Shown here piece after piece: positions 16,921 to 27,039 of a stretch of 64,000 nt of DNA (position 1 is its first letter; each line of letters starts with the position of its first letter). The stretch covers positions 1,860,001-1,924,000 of the forward strand of contig NZ_CP040786.1 in the NCBI RefSeq assembly GCF_021922925.1. The letters are read 5' to 3'. The stretch is from Clavibacter phaseoli. GTDB taxonomy: Bacteria; Actinomycetota; Actinomycetes; Actinomycetales; Microbacteriaceae. Below the pieces are notes generated by a model. The model saw nothing but the letters and a program-made list of their open reading frames with translations. It was not told the DNA's origin and did not search any database. The position numbers were made by a program, and so were the translations under genes.

Positions 16921-17311
16921 CCGGATCCTCCTGCCATGCGCAGCCTCGGGCCGAGACGCGGATGCCCGCGTTGCCGGCGGGCCCGAAGCGGCTGGGTGCC
17001 GTGAGCTGGACGCAGACGGCATGCCCCGAGCGGTCCACCGACATGGCGGCCCCCTGCGCGGCGCCCTCGATGCGCGCCGCCGCCGTGCCCGCGTCCTCCC
17101 CGCGCCCGAGGCTCCGTGCCGCCTCCTCCGCCGCGGACGTCAGCATCACCTGCTGGCCGACCGTCTGCACCGCCCCCAGGCACAGCCCGAGGACCAGCAC
17201 GACCGCGGGTAGCACGACCGCCAGCTCCGCGGCGGCCGCCCCGCGATCCGCGACCGGGCGTGCACCCGGATCACCGTGCGGACGCCGCTCGGGGCGGGTG
17301 AGCGGGATCAC
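16910..17311 (-). CDS. TadE family pseudopilin
   Basis: A 133-residue TadE-like minor pilin. After about 25 residues comes a prepilin-type junction, DRG followed by AAAAELAVVLPAVVLVLGL, with Glu at +5, then a C-terminal exported domain with two Cys (AVCVQL, RGCAWQ). TadE proteins are minor pilins or assembly factors of Tad pili at the membrane. The GTG start (17311) overlaps the stop of the DUF4244 gene as GTGA. Confidence 0.85.
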   Translation of the reverse strand: MIPLTRPERRPHGDPGARPVADRGAAAAELAVVLPAVVLVLGLCLGAVQTVGQQVMLTSAAEEAARSLGRGEDAGTAAARIEGAAQGAAMSVDRSGHAVCVQLTAPSRFGPAGNAGIRVSARGCAWQEDPGVP

Positions 17312-17745
17312 CGGTCGTAGGTCAGGGCACGGCGCACGAGGTCGAGGAGCATGCCGCGGACCTCGTCGCTCTGCAGGATCACCACGAGGAGGCCCGCGAA
17401 CGCCACCGCCGCCATGGTCGCGATGGCGTACTCCGCGGTGGCCGCTCCCCCGTCGCCCGCGGCGTGACCCTGGAGCGCCCGACGCACCGCGCGAGCGACG
17501 CGCGCGGGACGCGGGGGCAGGAGCCTCGGTGACGCCTCCACGACCTGGGCGCGGCATGCCGCCGCGCAGCCTGTCGATCGTCCCGATGATCCGGACGGCG
17601 CCCCAGGCGCCGCGGCCAGCGGCCAGACGGCGCGGCCCTCCGGCACCACCCCGGTTCGGGCCGTCCCCCGTACCGGTCCTCCGGCTGCCGCGACCTCCGC
17701 GCCGCGGACGTCGACCACGCGCGCCCGCTCGTCGACTCGTCCCAT
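17308..17745 (-). CDS. DUF4244 protein, Flp-pilin-like
   Basis: The C-terminal 60 residues carry the DUF4244 pattern: DGG followed by AATAEYAIATMAAVAFAGLLVVIL, i.e. a Gly then Glu-Tyr at +5/+6 before a hydrophobic helix, the processing signature of Flp-type prepilins. It is probably the major pilin-like subunit of this Tad locus. The start is uncertain: ATG 17745 (145 residues, GAGGAC upstream) is used, ATG 17874 overlapping the upstream stop (188 residues) is possible, and a much shorter form is also possible because the N-terminal part is Arg/Gly/Pro-rich and less codon-biased (TCA, ACA, CGA codons) than the core. Confidence 0.7.
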   Translation of the reverse strand: MGRVDERARVVDVRGAEVAAAGGPVRGTARTGVVPEGRAVWPLAAAPGAPSGSSGRSTGCAAACRAQVVEASPRLLPPRPARVARAVRRALQGHAAGDGGAATAEYAIATMAAVAFAGLLVVILQSDEVRGMLLDLVRRALTYDR

Positions 17746-17870
17746 GTCCTCGTCCTCTCCCTCTGGCGGGCGGTGCCCGCCGTCCTGTCCCTGCCGACCG
17801 TCGGCCGGGACGTCACCATGCCCGAGGCGCGGGCCGCGGGTCGCGGCGGGCGCCGTGACGGTGGACGCGC

Positions 17871-18884
17871 TCATCCGCGGCCCAGTGTTGAGGACACGAC
17901 GGCCAGCAGCATCGGCACCACGCCCACCGCCAGGAACGCGGGCAGGATGCACACGCCGAGCGGCAGCATGAGCCGCGCCGCGAGCCGCGCCGCGGCCCGT
18001 TCGGCCCATGCGGCGGCATCCCGGCGGATCCGCTCCGCCTCGCTGCGGAGGAGGACGGCGACGGGCGCTCCCGTTCGGGCCGCCGCGTCCACGACCGACC
18101 CGACGGCGTCGAGGTCACCGCCCGCGCCCAGCCCGGCGCGTTCGCACGCGCGTCGGACGACCGCGACGGCCCGCGGCACGGACGCGCCGCCGGACATGGC
18201 CGTCGCCACCAGGTCGAGCACCAGGCCAGGAGCCGGATCGCGCGGCATGGCCTGCCTCACGAGGCCGCGATTCCAGCGCCACCCGATCGCCACGAGCGTG
18301 GAGCCCGCGACGAGGCAGGACATACCCGGCACCGTGGTGAGCAGGACGCGCAGCGGATCGAAGCCCAGTCCCGCCGCCAGGAGCACGCCGGCGCCGGGCA
18401 TGAGGAGCACCGTGCGGCTGGTCGCCACCGGGCCGGCGAGCGCCGTCTCCGCGTCGCGGCGCACCCGGGCGACGTCGACGAGGGACTCCGCGAGTCGCTC
18501 GAGGGACCGCGCGAGGGGAGCTCCCGTGAGGTCGGCGACCTCGAGACATGCGGCGATCGCGGACCATGACCGCGCGGTCGCCGCGCCCCCGGCGTCGACC
18601 GCCGTGGCCTCTGCCACGACGCGGACCGCGAGGGGAGCCGATCCGGCCCCCGCGGCCACGCGGCGGACCAGGGCGGGCACCGCCTGCTCCCCGCGCCGCG
18701 GACGGCCGCCGGGCGGTGCCAGCTGCGACCAGGCGCGCTCGAGGTGCAGCCCCGCGCCGAGCAGCACCGCGAGGCGTCGCACGAACGCGGCGACCTCCTC
18801 CGCCTCCTCGACCACCGACCCCGCGGCGGCGCCTCGGAGGCGGAACCGGACCCGGCGCCGACCCCGCGGAGCGCGCCCCGTCAC
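17871..18884 (-). CDS. Type II secretion system F family protein, TadB/TadC-like (two F domains)
   Basis: A 337-residue inner-membrane platform protein for the pilus-like machine. Two similar halves are visible: the first with GAGLHLERAW...LTGAPLARSLERLAESLVDVARVRRDAETALAG and two hydrophobic segments, the second with SGGASVPRAVAVV...RTGAPVAVLLRSEAERIRRDAAAWAERAAARLAAR and a hydrophobic end. Each resembles one T2SSF domain, so this looks like TadB and TadC fused. GTG 18884 overlaps the tadA stop as GTGA. Confidence 0.82.
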   Translation of the reverse strand: MTGRAPRGRRRVRFRLRGAAAGSVVEEAEEVAAFVRRLAVLLGAGLHLERAWSQLAPPGGRPRRGEQAVPALVRRVAAGAGSAPLAVRVVAEATAVDAGGAATARSWSAIAACLEVADLTGAPLARSLERLAESLVDVARVRRDAETALAGPVATSRTVLLMPGAGVLLAAGLGFDPLRVLLTTVPGMSCLVAGSTLVAIGWRWNRGLVRQAMPRDPAPGLVLDLVATAMSGGASVPRAVAVVRRACERAGLGAGGDLDAVGSVVDAAARTGAPVAVLLRSEAERIRRDAAAWAERAAARLAARLMLPLGVCILPAFLAVGVVPMLLAVVSSTLGRG

Positions 18885-20116
18885 GCGCGGCTCCCCGACG
18901 CATCTGTCGCGGACGGCGACGCGGACACGGCGGGCCGCGGCACCGGACCCGCGTCGGGTGCCCAGCGCACCGGCAGGACTCGGAGTCGCCCGTCGTCGCC
19001 GGTCGTGAGGCGCCCGGCGGCGACCACGCGCCGCCCTCGTGACGTCCGCGCGAGGTGGATGACGAGGCCGATCGCGCTCACCGCCTGGCGCGCGGTCGTG
19101 ACGGCGTCCATGCCGGCGAGCGCGCCCAGCGCCTCCAGCCGGGCGGGCACGTCCGCGACCCCGTTGGCGTGCAGGGTGCCCGCGCCTCCGTCGTGGCCGG
19201 TGTTGAGCGCTGCCAGCAGCTCCCGGATCTCGCTGCCCCGGCACTCCCCCACGACCAGCCGGTCCGGCCGCATCCGCAGCGCCTCGCGCACGAGGCGCGG
19301 CAGCGACAGCTCCCCTGACCCCTCGATGTTCGCCTGCCTGGCCTCGAGCGACACGACGTGCGCGTGCCGCACCCGCAGCTCGGCGACGTCCTCGACGAGC
19401 ACGATGCGCTCGCTCGGATCCGCCCGGGCGAGCAGCGCGCCGAGCAGGGTCGTCTTGCCGCTGCCGCCCGCCCCCGTGATCAGGAGGTTCGTGCGCCGAC
19501 GCACCGCCTCCTCGAGCAGCGCCCGACAGCCGGGAGGGAACGCCCCCGCCGCGTCGAGGGCGTCGAGCGTCGGCCTCGCCCGCGAGGGCAGCCGGATCGA
19601 GAGCAGCGTGCCGCGCGTCGACACGGGCGGCAGGACCGCGTGGATGCGCATCCCGTCGCCCAGGCGGACGTCCACGCAGGGCGCCGCCTCGTCCAGGTGC
19701 CGCCCGCCCTCCGCCGCCAGCCGCACGGCGAGCGCCCGGACGGCCGTCTCGCCGCCGAGGTCGACGTCGGGTCGGCGCTCCGGGCCGGACCCGCGGTCCA
19801 CCCACACCCCGCCGTCGCCGTTGACGAAGACGTCGGTCGTCCGGGGATCCCGCACCAGATGGGCGAGCGGACCGAGCGCCGCCGGGACGCGGCGCGGCGC
19901 CGAGGCGGGCTCCGCGCCGGCGACGCCCGTAGGAGCCCGGAGCGCCACGACGGCACCGGCTCCCGGGTCGTGCCCGCGGGGGTCGCGGGCCCGGGGGACG
20001 AACGCCGCGGGGGTGACGACCGGAGGACTCGCACCCGGCCCACCCGCGGCCCGGAGCCGCGGCTCCTCCCCCGGGAGGACGCCTCGACCGACGACGGATG
20101 CCTGCCACTCGACCAT
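18881..20116 (-). CDS. tadA: TadA/CpaF family secretion ATPase
   Basis: A 411-residue VirB11-like ATPase powering the Tad machine. Seen: Walker [17 protein letters not shown], Asp box [11 protein letters not shown], Walker B-like [14 protein letters not shown], and a His box GTLHANG. The first 75 residues are Pro/Ala-rich and variable. ATG 20116 lies 6 nt after TAGCCT, so a leaderless mRNA is likely. It heads a five-gene chain (ATPase, F protein, DUF4244, TadE, TadE-like). No RcpC, TadZ, secretin (not expected in Gram-positives) or prepilin peptidase is present in the window. Members of this family sit beside acs in other actinobacteria, as here. Confidence 0.92.
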   Translation of the reverse strand: MVEWQASVVGRGVLPGEEPRLRAAGGPGASPPVVTPAAFVPRARDPRGHDPGAGAVVALRAPTGVAGAEPASAPRRVPAALGPLAHLVRDPRTTDVFVNGDGGVWVDRGSGPERRPDVDLGGETAVRALAVRLAAEGGRHLDEAAPCVDVRLGDGMRIHAVLPPVSTRGTLLSIRLPSRARPTLDALDAAGAFPPGCRALLEEAVRRRTNLLITGAGGSGKTTLLGALLARADPSERIVLVEDVAELRVRHAHVVSLEARQANIEGSGELSLPRLVREALRMRPDRLVVGECRGSEIRELLAALNTGHDGGAGTLHANGVADVPARLEALGALAGMDAVTTARQAVSAIGLVIHLARTSRGRRVVAAGRLTTGDDGRLRVLPVRWAPDAGPVPRPAVSASPSATDASGSRA

Positions 20117-20122
20117 GCGCGG

Positions 20123-20128
20123 AGGCTA
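20123..20128 (-). promoter_or_regulatory. -10-like hexamer TAGCCT of the tad locus
   Basis: TAGCCT ends 6 nt before the tadA ATG (20116), the leaderless spacing. Confidence 0.5.
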
Positions 20129-20206
20129 GGCGGAGGAGGACGTCGAGGAGCCGCGGCGGACGACGACGGGGAGTCGGATCCCGAGCGAGTCCCTGGGGAG
20201 GAGAGG

Positions 20207-20237
20207 GGCGGCGCCCATCGGGGGAACGGGCGCCGCC
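20207..20237. other. Perfect 10-bp inverted repeat between divergent tadA and acs
   Basis: GGCGGCGCCC and GGGCGCCGCC flank an 11-nt loop. Both neighbours point away from it, so it is not a terminator of either; it may be an operator or belong to a long acs leader. Nothing else is seen in 20129-20425. Confidence 0.4.
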
Positions 20238-20425
20238 ACGTGACGACGGATCGGGGGAATCCTGGACTCGCCACACGTCGGGCTTGGCCCGACGGCATGA
20301 GCATACGCCGCACGCCTCCCGCCACGGGAGGGTTCTGCGCGTTCTGGCCGTTCCCCCACCGGACTCCCGGCCAGCCCCTCACCGCAGCGCCTCACCGTCG
20401 CCCTGGCACCCGGCGCCCCACCCGC

Positions 20426-20431
20426 TAACGT
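20426..20431 (+). promoter_or_regulatory. -10-like hexamer TAACGT of acs
   Basis: TAACGT stands 20 nt before the preferred acs ATG, giving a short leader that contains GGAGAGG. Confidence 0.45.
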
Positions 20432-20451
20432 GGGTCGCGGAGAGGATGACG

Positions 20452-22485
<2,034 letters not shown>

Positions 22486-22509
22486 CCCGACCGGACGACC
22501 CCGACGACG

Positions 22510-22544
22510 GAGAGGGCCGGGTGCGACGCGCACCCGGCCCTCTC
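22510..22544. terminator. Bidirectional terminator hairpin between acs and ridA
   Basis: Perfect 15-bp GC-rich stem (GAGAGGGCCGGGTGC and its complement) with a 5-nt loop, between convergent genes. No T tract. Confidence 0.8.
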
Positions 22545-22568
22545 CCCTGTCCGCCGGGCGGATGACGG

Positions 22569-23033
22569 CTAGTAGACGAGCGCCACCACGAGCTCGACCT
22601 CGACGGGCGAGCCGAGGGGCAGCTCCGCGACGCCCACGGCGGAGCGCGCGTGGATGCCCGCGTCGCCGAGGATCTCCCCCAGCACCTCGCTCGCGCCGTT
22701 GATCACGCCCGGCTGCCCGGTGAAGCCCACGGCCGAGGCGACGAAGCCCGTGACCTTGATCACGCGCGCGATGCGGTCGACGCCGCCGGCGGCGTCCGCC
22801 GCGGCTGCCAGCCCGTTCAGCGCGCAGGTGCGCGCGTGCGCCTTCGCGTCCTCGGCCGACACCTCGGCGCCGACCTTGCCGGTCGCGGCGAGCGCGCCGT
22901 CGACGAAGGGCAGCTGGCCGCTCGTGTAGACGAGGCCGCCGTGCACGACGGCGGGGACGTAGGCGGCGACGGGCGCCGCGACCGCGGGCAGCTCGATGCC
23001 GAGCTCGGCCAGTCGTGCGGAGATCGCGCCCAT
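22569..23033 (-). CDS. RidA family protein (YjgF/YER057c/UK114)
   Basis: A 154-residue protein of the Rid family; classical RidA hydrolyses reactive enamine/imine intermediates from PLP enzymes. The pattern VVHGGLVYTSGQLPFVDG and the C-terminal ELPLGSPVEVELVVALV fit the family; the catalytic Arg of true RidA (in the R(N/S)xxVQ region) is not obvious here (SAVGVAELP), so it may be a non-canonical Rid subgroup common in actinobacteria. ATG 23033 shares its A with the TGA of the upstream DUF4177 gene (TGATG), so the two are co-translated. Confidence 0.85.
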   Translation of the reverse strand: MGAISARLAELGIELPAVAAPVAAYVPAVVHGGLVYTSGQLPFVDGALAATGKVGAEVSAEDAKAHARTCALNGLAAAADAAGGVDRIARVIKVTGFVASAVGFTGQPGVINGASEVLGEILGDAGIHARSAVGVAELPLGSPVEVELVVALVY

Positions 23034-23215
23034 CAGGCGCCGTGCTCCGCGCCGGCGACCGGGCGCTTCATGTACGCGACGAGCCCGCCCTCGGGGCCGG
23101 TGACGACCTGCACGAGCTCCCAGCCCTGCGATCCCCAGGTGTTGAGGATGGCGGCGGTGTTGTGGATCATCAGGGGCGTGGTGAGGTACTCCCACTGCGC
23201 GGGCGTTGCGGTCAT
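23033..23215 (-). CDS. DUF4177 domain small protein
   Basis: A 60-residue protein with the core WEYLTTPLMIHN...ILNTWGSQGWELVQV, characteristic of DUF4177 proteins, which are of unknown function. ATG 23215 has AAGGAG at 5 nt. It overlaps ridA by one base (TGATG); the pair is conserved in many actinobacteria near penicillin-binding protein genes, though no functional link is established. Confidence 0.88.
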   Translation of the reverse strand: MTATPAQWEYLTTPLMIHNTAAILNTWGSQGWELVQVVTGPEGGLVAYMKRPVAGAEHGA

Positions 23216-23307
23216 CTCGGCTCCTTGCCGGTCGGGTCTGGATGCATGACGGGACGGGCGCGGGCGGCCGGCGCACAGGTCTCACGGGTTCCCATACACC
23301 CTTCCCG

Positions 23308-23313
23308 TACTCT
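23308..23313 (+). promoter_or_regulatory. -10-like hexamer TACTCT of the PASTA PBP gene
   Basis: TACTCT ends 7 nt before ATG 23321. The spacer GGAGTCT could also act as a weak ribosome binding site if transcription began further upstream. Confidence 0.45.
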
Positions 23314-23320
23314 GGAGTCT

Positions 23321-25861
23321 ATGTCTGCTTCCAAGAACACGCCCGGCCGCGTCGCCGCCGCGCTCACGGGCGTCCTCGGCATGAGCGCCGTCGCCGGCGT
23401 GCTGGTCGCGGCGATGGTCACCCCGGCCATCGCCGTCACGAGCCTCGCGGCGAACAACACGATCGGCCTGTTCGAGGACCTGCCGGACTACCTGCAGATC
23501 GACAACCTCGCCCAGAAGACCGAGCTCTACGCCACGCAGGGCGGCCAGCCGGTGAAGTTCGCCGAGTTCTACGCGCAGAACCGCGAGGAGGTCGGCTGGG
23601 ACGAGGTCTCCGACAACGCGAAGGCCGCGGCCGTCGACACGGAGGACCCCCGCTTCTACGAGCACGGCGGCGTGGACGTGCAGTCCACGTTCCGCGCGCT
23701 CGCCCAGAACGTCATCGGCGGCGGCGTCGAGTCGGGCGCGAGCACCATCACCATGCAGTACGTGAAGAACGTCCTCGTGCAGAAGGCGGAGACGCTCGCG
23801 GCGACGGATCCCGACGCCGGCAAGAAGGCCTACGCGGAGGCGACGCAGGAGTCGACCGCCCGGAAGCTCAAGGAGATGCGCCTCGCGATCGGCCTCGAGA
23901 AGAAGTTCTCGAAGAACGACATCCTGCTCGGCTACCTCAACATCGCGAACTACGGCGGCAGCGTCTACGGGATCCAGTCGGCGGCCAAGTACTACTACGG
24001 CGTCAACGCCACGGACCTGAGCATCGCGCAGGCCGCGAGCCTCGTCGCCACGGTCAACTACCCCACCGCCCTCCGCATCGACGAGCCGGGCAACATCCCG
24101 GCGAACCAGGAGCGGCGCGACATCCTCATCGACAACATGCTCAAGCACCACAGCATCACGCAGGAGCAGCACGACGAGGCGATCGCCACCCCGGTCACCC
24201 CCGCGATCACGCCGTCGGTGAGCGGCTGCAACGCCGCGCAGCCCTCCAGCGCCGCGTACTTCTGCGACGCGGTCAAGTACACGGTCGAGAACTCGGACGC
24301 CTTCGGCAAGGACGCCACGGAGCGCACGAACAACCTCAACCGCAACGGCTACAAGATCTACACGACGCTCAACCTCGACCTGCAGGCCAAGGCCACCGAC
24401 GACATGCGCAAGCAGATCCCGACCACGATGGACAGCATCAACGTCGGATCCGCCATGACGAGCGTCGAGGCCAAGACCGGCCGCGTGATCGCCATGGTGC
24501 AGAACACCGACTACGGCAACGGCGACCAACGCGGCGTCACGAGCGTCAACTACAACACCGACCAGAACTACGGCGGCTCCATCGGCTTCCAGGTCGGGTC
24601 GACGTACAAGCTCGTCACGCTCCTCGAGTGGTTGAAGGAGGGACACTCGGTGAACGAGGTCGTCCAGTCCTCCAAGGGGACGTGGAGCGGCCGCGACTTC
24701 CAGGACTCCTGCACCGGCGGCAACCTCGGCTCCGACGTCCTCAAGGTCACCAACGACGGCGCGGCCCCGGGCGCGAACCGCACGGTGATGTCCGGCACGG
24801 CGAACTCCACCAACACCGCGTTCATGGCCATGGCCAGCGAACTCGACATGTGCGGCATCGGCCAGACCGCGAAGGACATCGGCATCCACCAGGCCGTGCC
24901 GGGCAAGCCCCTCTCCAACTTCGTGTCCGACATCATCGGGTCGGGCGGCAACAACATCGCCCCGCTCACCATGGCGCAGGCCTACGCGACGGTCGCCAAC
25001 AACGGCACCACGTGCGACGCGATCATGATCGACAAGGTCGTCCTCCCCGACGACACCGAGATCACCCCGCCGTCGGCGAACTGCCGCGAGACGGTGAGCC
25101 AGGACGTCGCGCACACCGCGGCGTACGCCCTGGCGGGCGTCATGGGCGCGACCGGGGCCGCCGCCAACACGAATGACGGCACGCCGCTCATCGGCAAGAC
25201 CGGCACCACGGACAAGGCGAAGGACACCTGGTTCGTCGGCTCCAGCACCGAGGTCACGACGGCCATCTGGGTCGGCAGCGCCTCGGGTCAGCAGATCCAG
25301 CAGCGCAACACCCGGCTCCCGAACGGGCAGCTCATGTCCACCGCGCGCTTCGCCGTCTGGAAGCCGTTCATGCAGGCCGTCAACGCGGTCTACAAGGGAT
25401 CGGCGTTCCCCGGCCCGGCAGCGGACCTCACCCGCACGCCGACGGTCCAGGTGCCGGACGTCTCCGGCATGTCGCCCGCCGACGCCCAGTCGGCCATCGA
25501 GGGCGCCGGGCTGAGCTTCGCGCAGGGCGGCGCACGCCCGTCCTCGAGCGTGCCCGCCGGGCAGGTCGCCGGATCCGATCCGGGCGCCGGCGCGAACGCG
25601 GCGCGCGGATCCACCGTCACGGTGTTCGTCAGCAGCGGGCCCGACCAGAGCCAGCAGCAGGGCACGCCTGGCACGGTGCCCAACGTGCAGGGACAGGACG
25701 TCACGAGCGCACGCCAGACGCTCCGCAACTCCGGCTTCGACGTGACCATCGCGCAGGAGCAGGTGCAGGACAACTCGCAGATCGGGAAGGCCACGCGCAC
25801 GGATCCTGCGGCCGGCCAGCAGAGCAGCGGCCCCGTCACGCTCTACATCGGACGCAGCTGA
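23321..25861 (+). CDS. Class A penicillin-binding protein with PASTA domains
   Basis: An 846-residue bifunctional peptidoglycan glycosyltransferase/transpeptidase. A short cytoplasmic tail and one membrane segment (GVLGMSAVAGVLVAAMVTPAIA) precede the GT51 domain (catalytic Glu in TEDPRFYEHGGVD; GASTITMQYVKN). The transpeptidase has SxxK as STYK (GSTYKLVTL), SxN as STN (TANSTNTAF) and KTG in IGKTGTTDKAKD. Two PASTA domains end the protein (VPDVSGMSPADAQ..., VPNVQGQDVTSAR...), which bind muropeptides or beta-lactams. It is a paralogue of the PBP at 28391-30622. Its stop overlaps the start of the metallophosphoesterase gene (TGATG). Confidence 0.95.
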   Translation: MSASKNTPGRVAAALTGVLGMSAVAGVLVAAMVTPAIAVTSLAANNTIGLFEDLPDYLQIDNLAQKTELYATQGGQPVKFAEFYAQNREEVGWDEVSDNAKAAAVDTEDPRFYEHGGVDVQSTFRALAQNVIGGGVESGASTITMQYVKNVLVQKAETLAATDPDAGKKAYAEATQESTARKLKEMRLAIGLEKKFSKNDILLGYLNIANYGGSVYGIQSAAKYYYGVNATDLSIAQAASLVATVNYPTALRIDEPGNIPANQERRDILIDNMLKHHSITQEQHDEAIATPVTPAITPSVSGCNAAQPSSAAYFCDAVKYTVENSDAFGKDATERTNNLNRNGYKIYTTLNLDLQAKATDDMRKQIPTTMDSINVGSAMTSVEAKTGRVIAMVQNTDYGNGDQRGVTSVNYNTDQNYGGSIGFQVGSTYKLVTLLEWLKEGHSVNEVVQSSKGTWSGRDFQDSCTGGNLGSDVLKVTNDGAAPGANRTVMSGTANSTNTAFMAMASELDMCGIGQTAKDIGIHQAVPGKPLSNFVSDIIGSGGNNIAPLTMAQAYATVANNGTTCDAIMIDKVVLPDDTEITPPSANCRETVSQDVAHTAAYALAGVMGATGAAANTNDGTPLIGKTGTTDKAKDTWFVGSSTEVTTAIWVGSASGQQIQQRNTRLPNGQLMSTARFAVWKPFMQAVNAVYKGSAFPGPAADLTRTPTVQVPDVSGMSPADAQSAIEGAGLSFAQGGARPSSSVPAGQVAGSDPGAGANAARGSTVTVFVSSGPDQSQQQGTPGTVPNVQGQDVTSARQTLRNSGFDVTIAQEQVQDNSQIGKATRTDPAAGQQSSGPVTLYIGRS

Positions 25862-26805
25862 TGGGAGTGATCGGCACGATCGCCCGCACCGTCGGCGGGG
25901 TCGCCGCGGCCGGTGCGGCGGTCTTCGCGTACGCGTCGTTCTACGAGCGCCGTCGCTTCACCCTCCGCGAGGTCACGGTGCCGGTGCTCCCCGTGGGCGC
26001 CGACCCCATCCGCGTGCTCCACCTCTCGGACATGCACATGGCGCCCTGGCAGCACAAGAAGCAGCGCTGGGTGCGGGAGCTCGCGGACCTCGAGCCCGAC
26101 CTGGTCGTCGACACCGGCGACAACACGGGCCACGAGCAGGGCATCGTCGCCGTCGAGGAGACGCTCGAGGCCTTCCGCGGGATCCCCGGGGTGTTCGTCC
26201 ACGGCTCGAACGACTACTACGGGCCGATGATGAAGAACCCGTTCAAGTACTTCACCGCCAACACGCACGCCACCCAGCGGCCGGCCGACCTGGACCTCGC
26301 CCGGCTCGAGCGGCTCTACGCGTCGCTCGGCTGGGTCGACCTCAACAACGCCGCCGGCGCGATCGAGGTCAACGGCACCCTGCTCGAGTTCTTCGGCGTG
26401 GACGACCCGCACCGCGAGTTCGACCACCTCGAGGCGCTCCCCGGCGCCCTCGACGCGCTGCGCGAGGACGGGGACGCCTACCAGGGCGCCTCGGACGCGC
26501 CCGTCGTGTCGGTCGGCGTCGCGCACGCGCCCTACCGCCGGGTGCTCGACTCGTTCGTCACCAACGGCGCCCGCATGATATTCGCCGGCCACACCCACGG
26601 CGGCCAGGTCTGCGTGCCCGGCTACGGCGCGCTCGTCACCAACTGCGACATCCCCCGCCGGCAGGTGAAGGGCCTCAGCGTCTGGCCGCACGCCGACCGC
26701 GCCGCGTTCCTGCACGTGAGCGCCGGGCTCGGCACGTCGATCTACGCGCCCGTGCGCTTCGCCTGCTACCCCGAGGCGACGCTGCTCACGCTCACGGCGG
26801 TCTGA
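25861..26805 (+). CDS. Metallophosphoesterase (calcineurin-like, YkuE type)
   Basis: A 314-residue phosphoesterase with an N-terminal membrane segment ([17 protein letters not shown]) and the five metal motifs: LSDMHM, DTGDN, GSNDYY, a VAHAP-type His and GHTHGG. Such YkuE/PaeP-like enzymes lie at the membrane; some act on lipid intermediates. ATG 25861 overlaps the PBP stop by one base, which suggests a linked role in envelope metabolism, but the substrate is unknown. Confidence 0.92.
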   Translation: MGVIGTIARTVGGVAAAGAAVFAYASFYERRRFTLREVTVPVLPVGADPIRVLHLSDMHMAPWQHKKQRWVRELADLEPDLVVDTGDNTGHEQGIVAVEETLEAFRGIPGVFVHGSNDYYGPMMKNPFKYFTANTHATQRPADLDLARLERLYASLGWVDLNNAAGAIEVNGTLLEFFGVDDPHREFDHLEALPGALDALREDGDAYQGASDAPVVSVGVAHAPYRRVLDSFVTNGARMIFAGHTHGGQVCVPGYGALVTNCDIPRRQVKGLSVWPHADRAAFLHVSAGLGTSIYAPVRFACYPEATLLTLTAV

Positions 26806-26840
26806 CCGCCCCGGCGTACTCGGGAGCCCGGAACATCGGG

Positions 26841-26846
26841 TATCGT
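26841..26846 (+). promoter_or_regulatory. -10-like hexamer TATCGT of tRNA-Pro
   Basis: TATCGT stands 21 nt before the mature 5' end of tRNA-Pro, in an otherwise GC-rich gap. Confidence 0.5.
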
Positions 26847-26867
26847 AGAACCCGGCCCTCGGGCCAT

Positions 26868-26941
<74 letters not shown>

Positions 26942-26980
26942 CACACCGCCTCCTCCGGGAGGCACAGCACGACAGCCAGC

Positions 26981-27020
26981 ACGACGAAGGGCCGCTCCTC
27001 CGGGAGCGGCCCTTCGTCGT
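26981..27020. terminator. Bidirectional terminator hairpin after tRNA-Pro
   Basis: Perfect 18-bp stem with TCCG tetraloop between tRNA-Pro (+) and the convergent acyltransferase gene (-). Confidence 0.85.
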
Positions 27021-27039
27021 GCGGGACCCGGTGTCTCGC

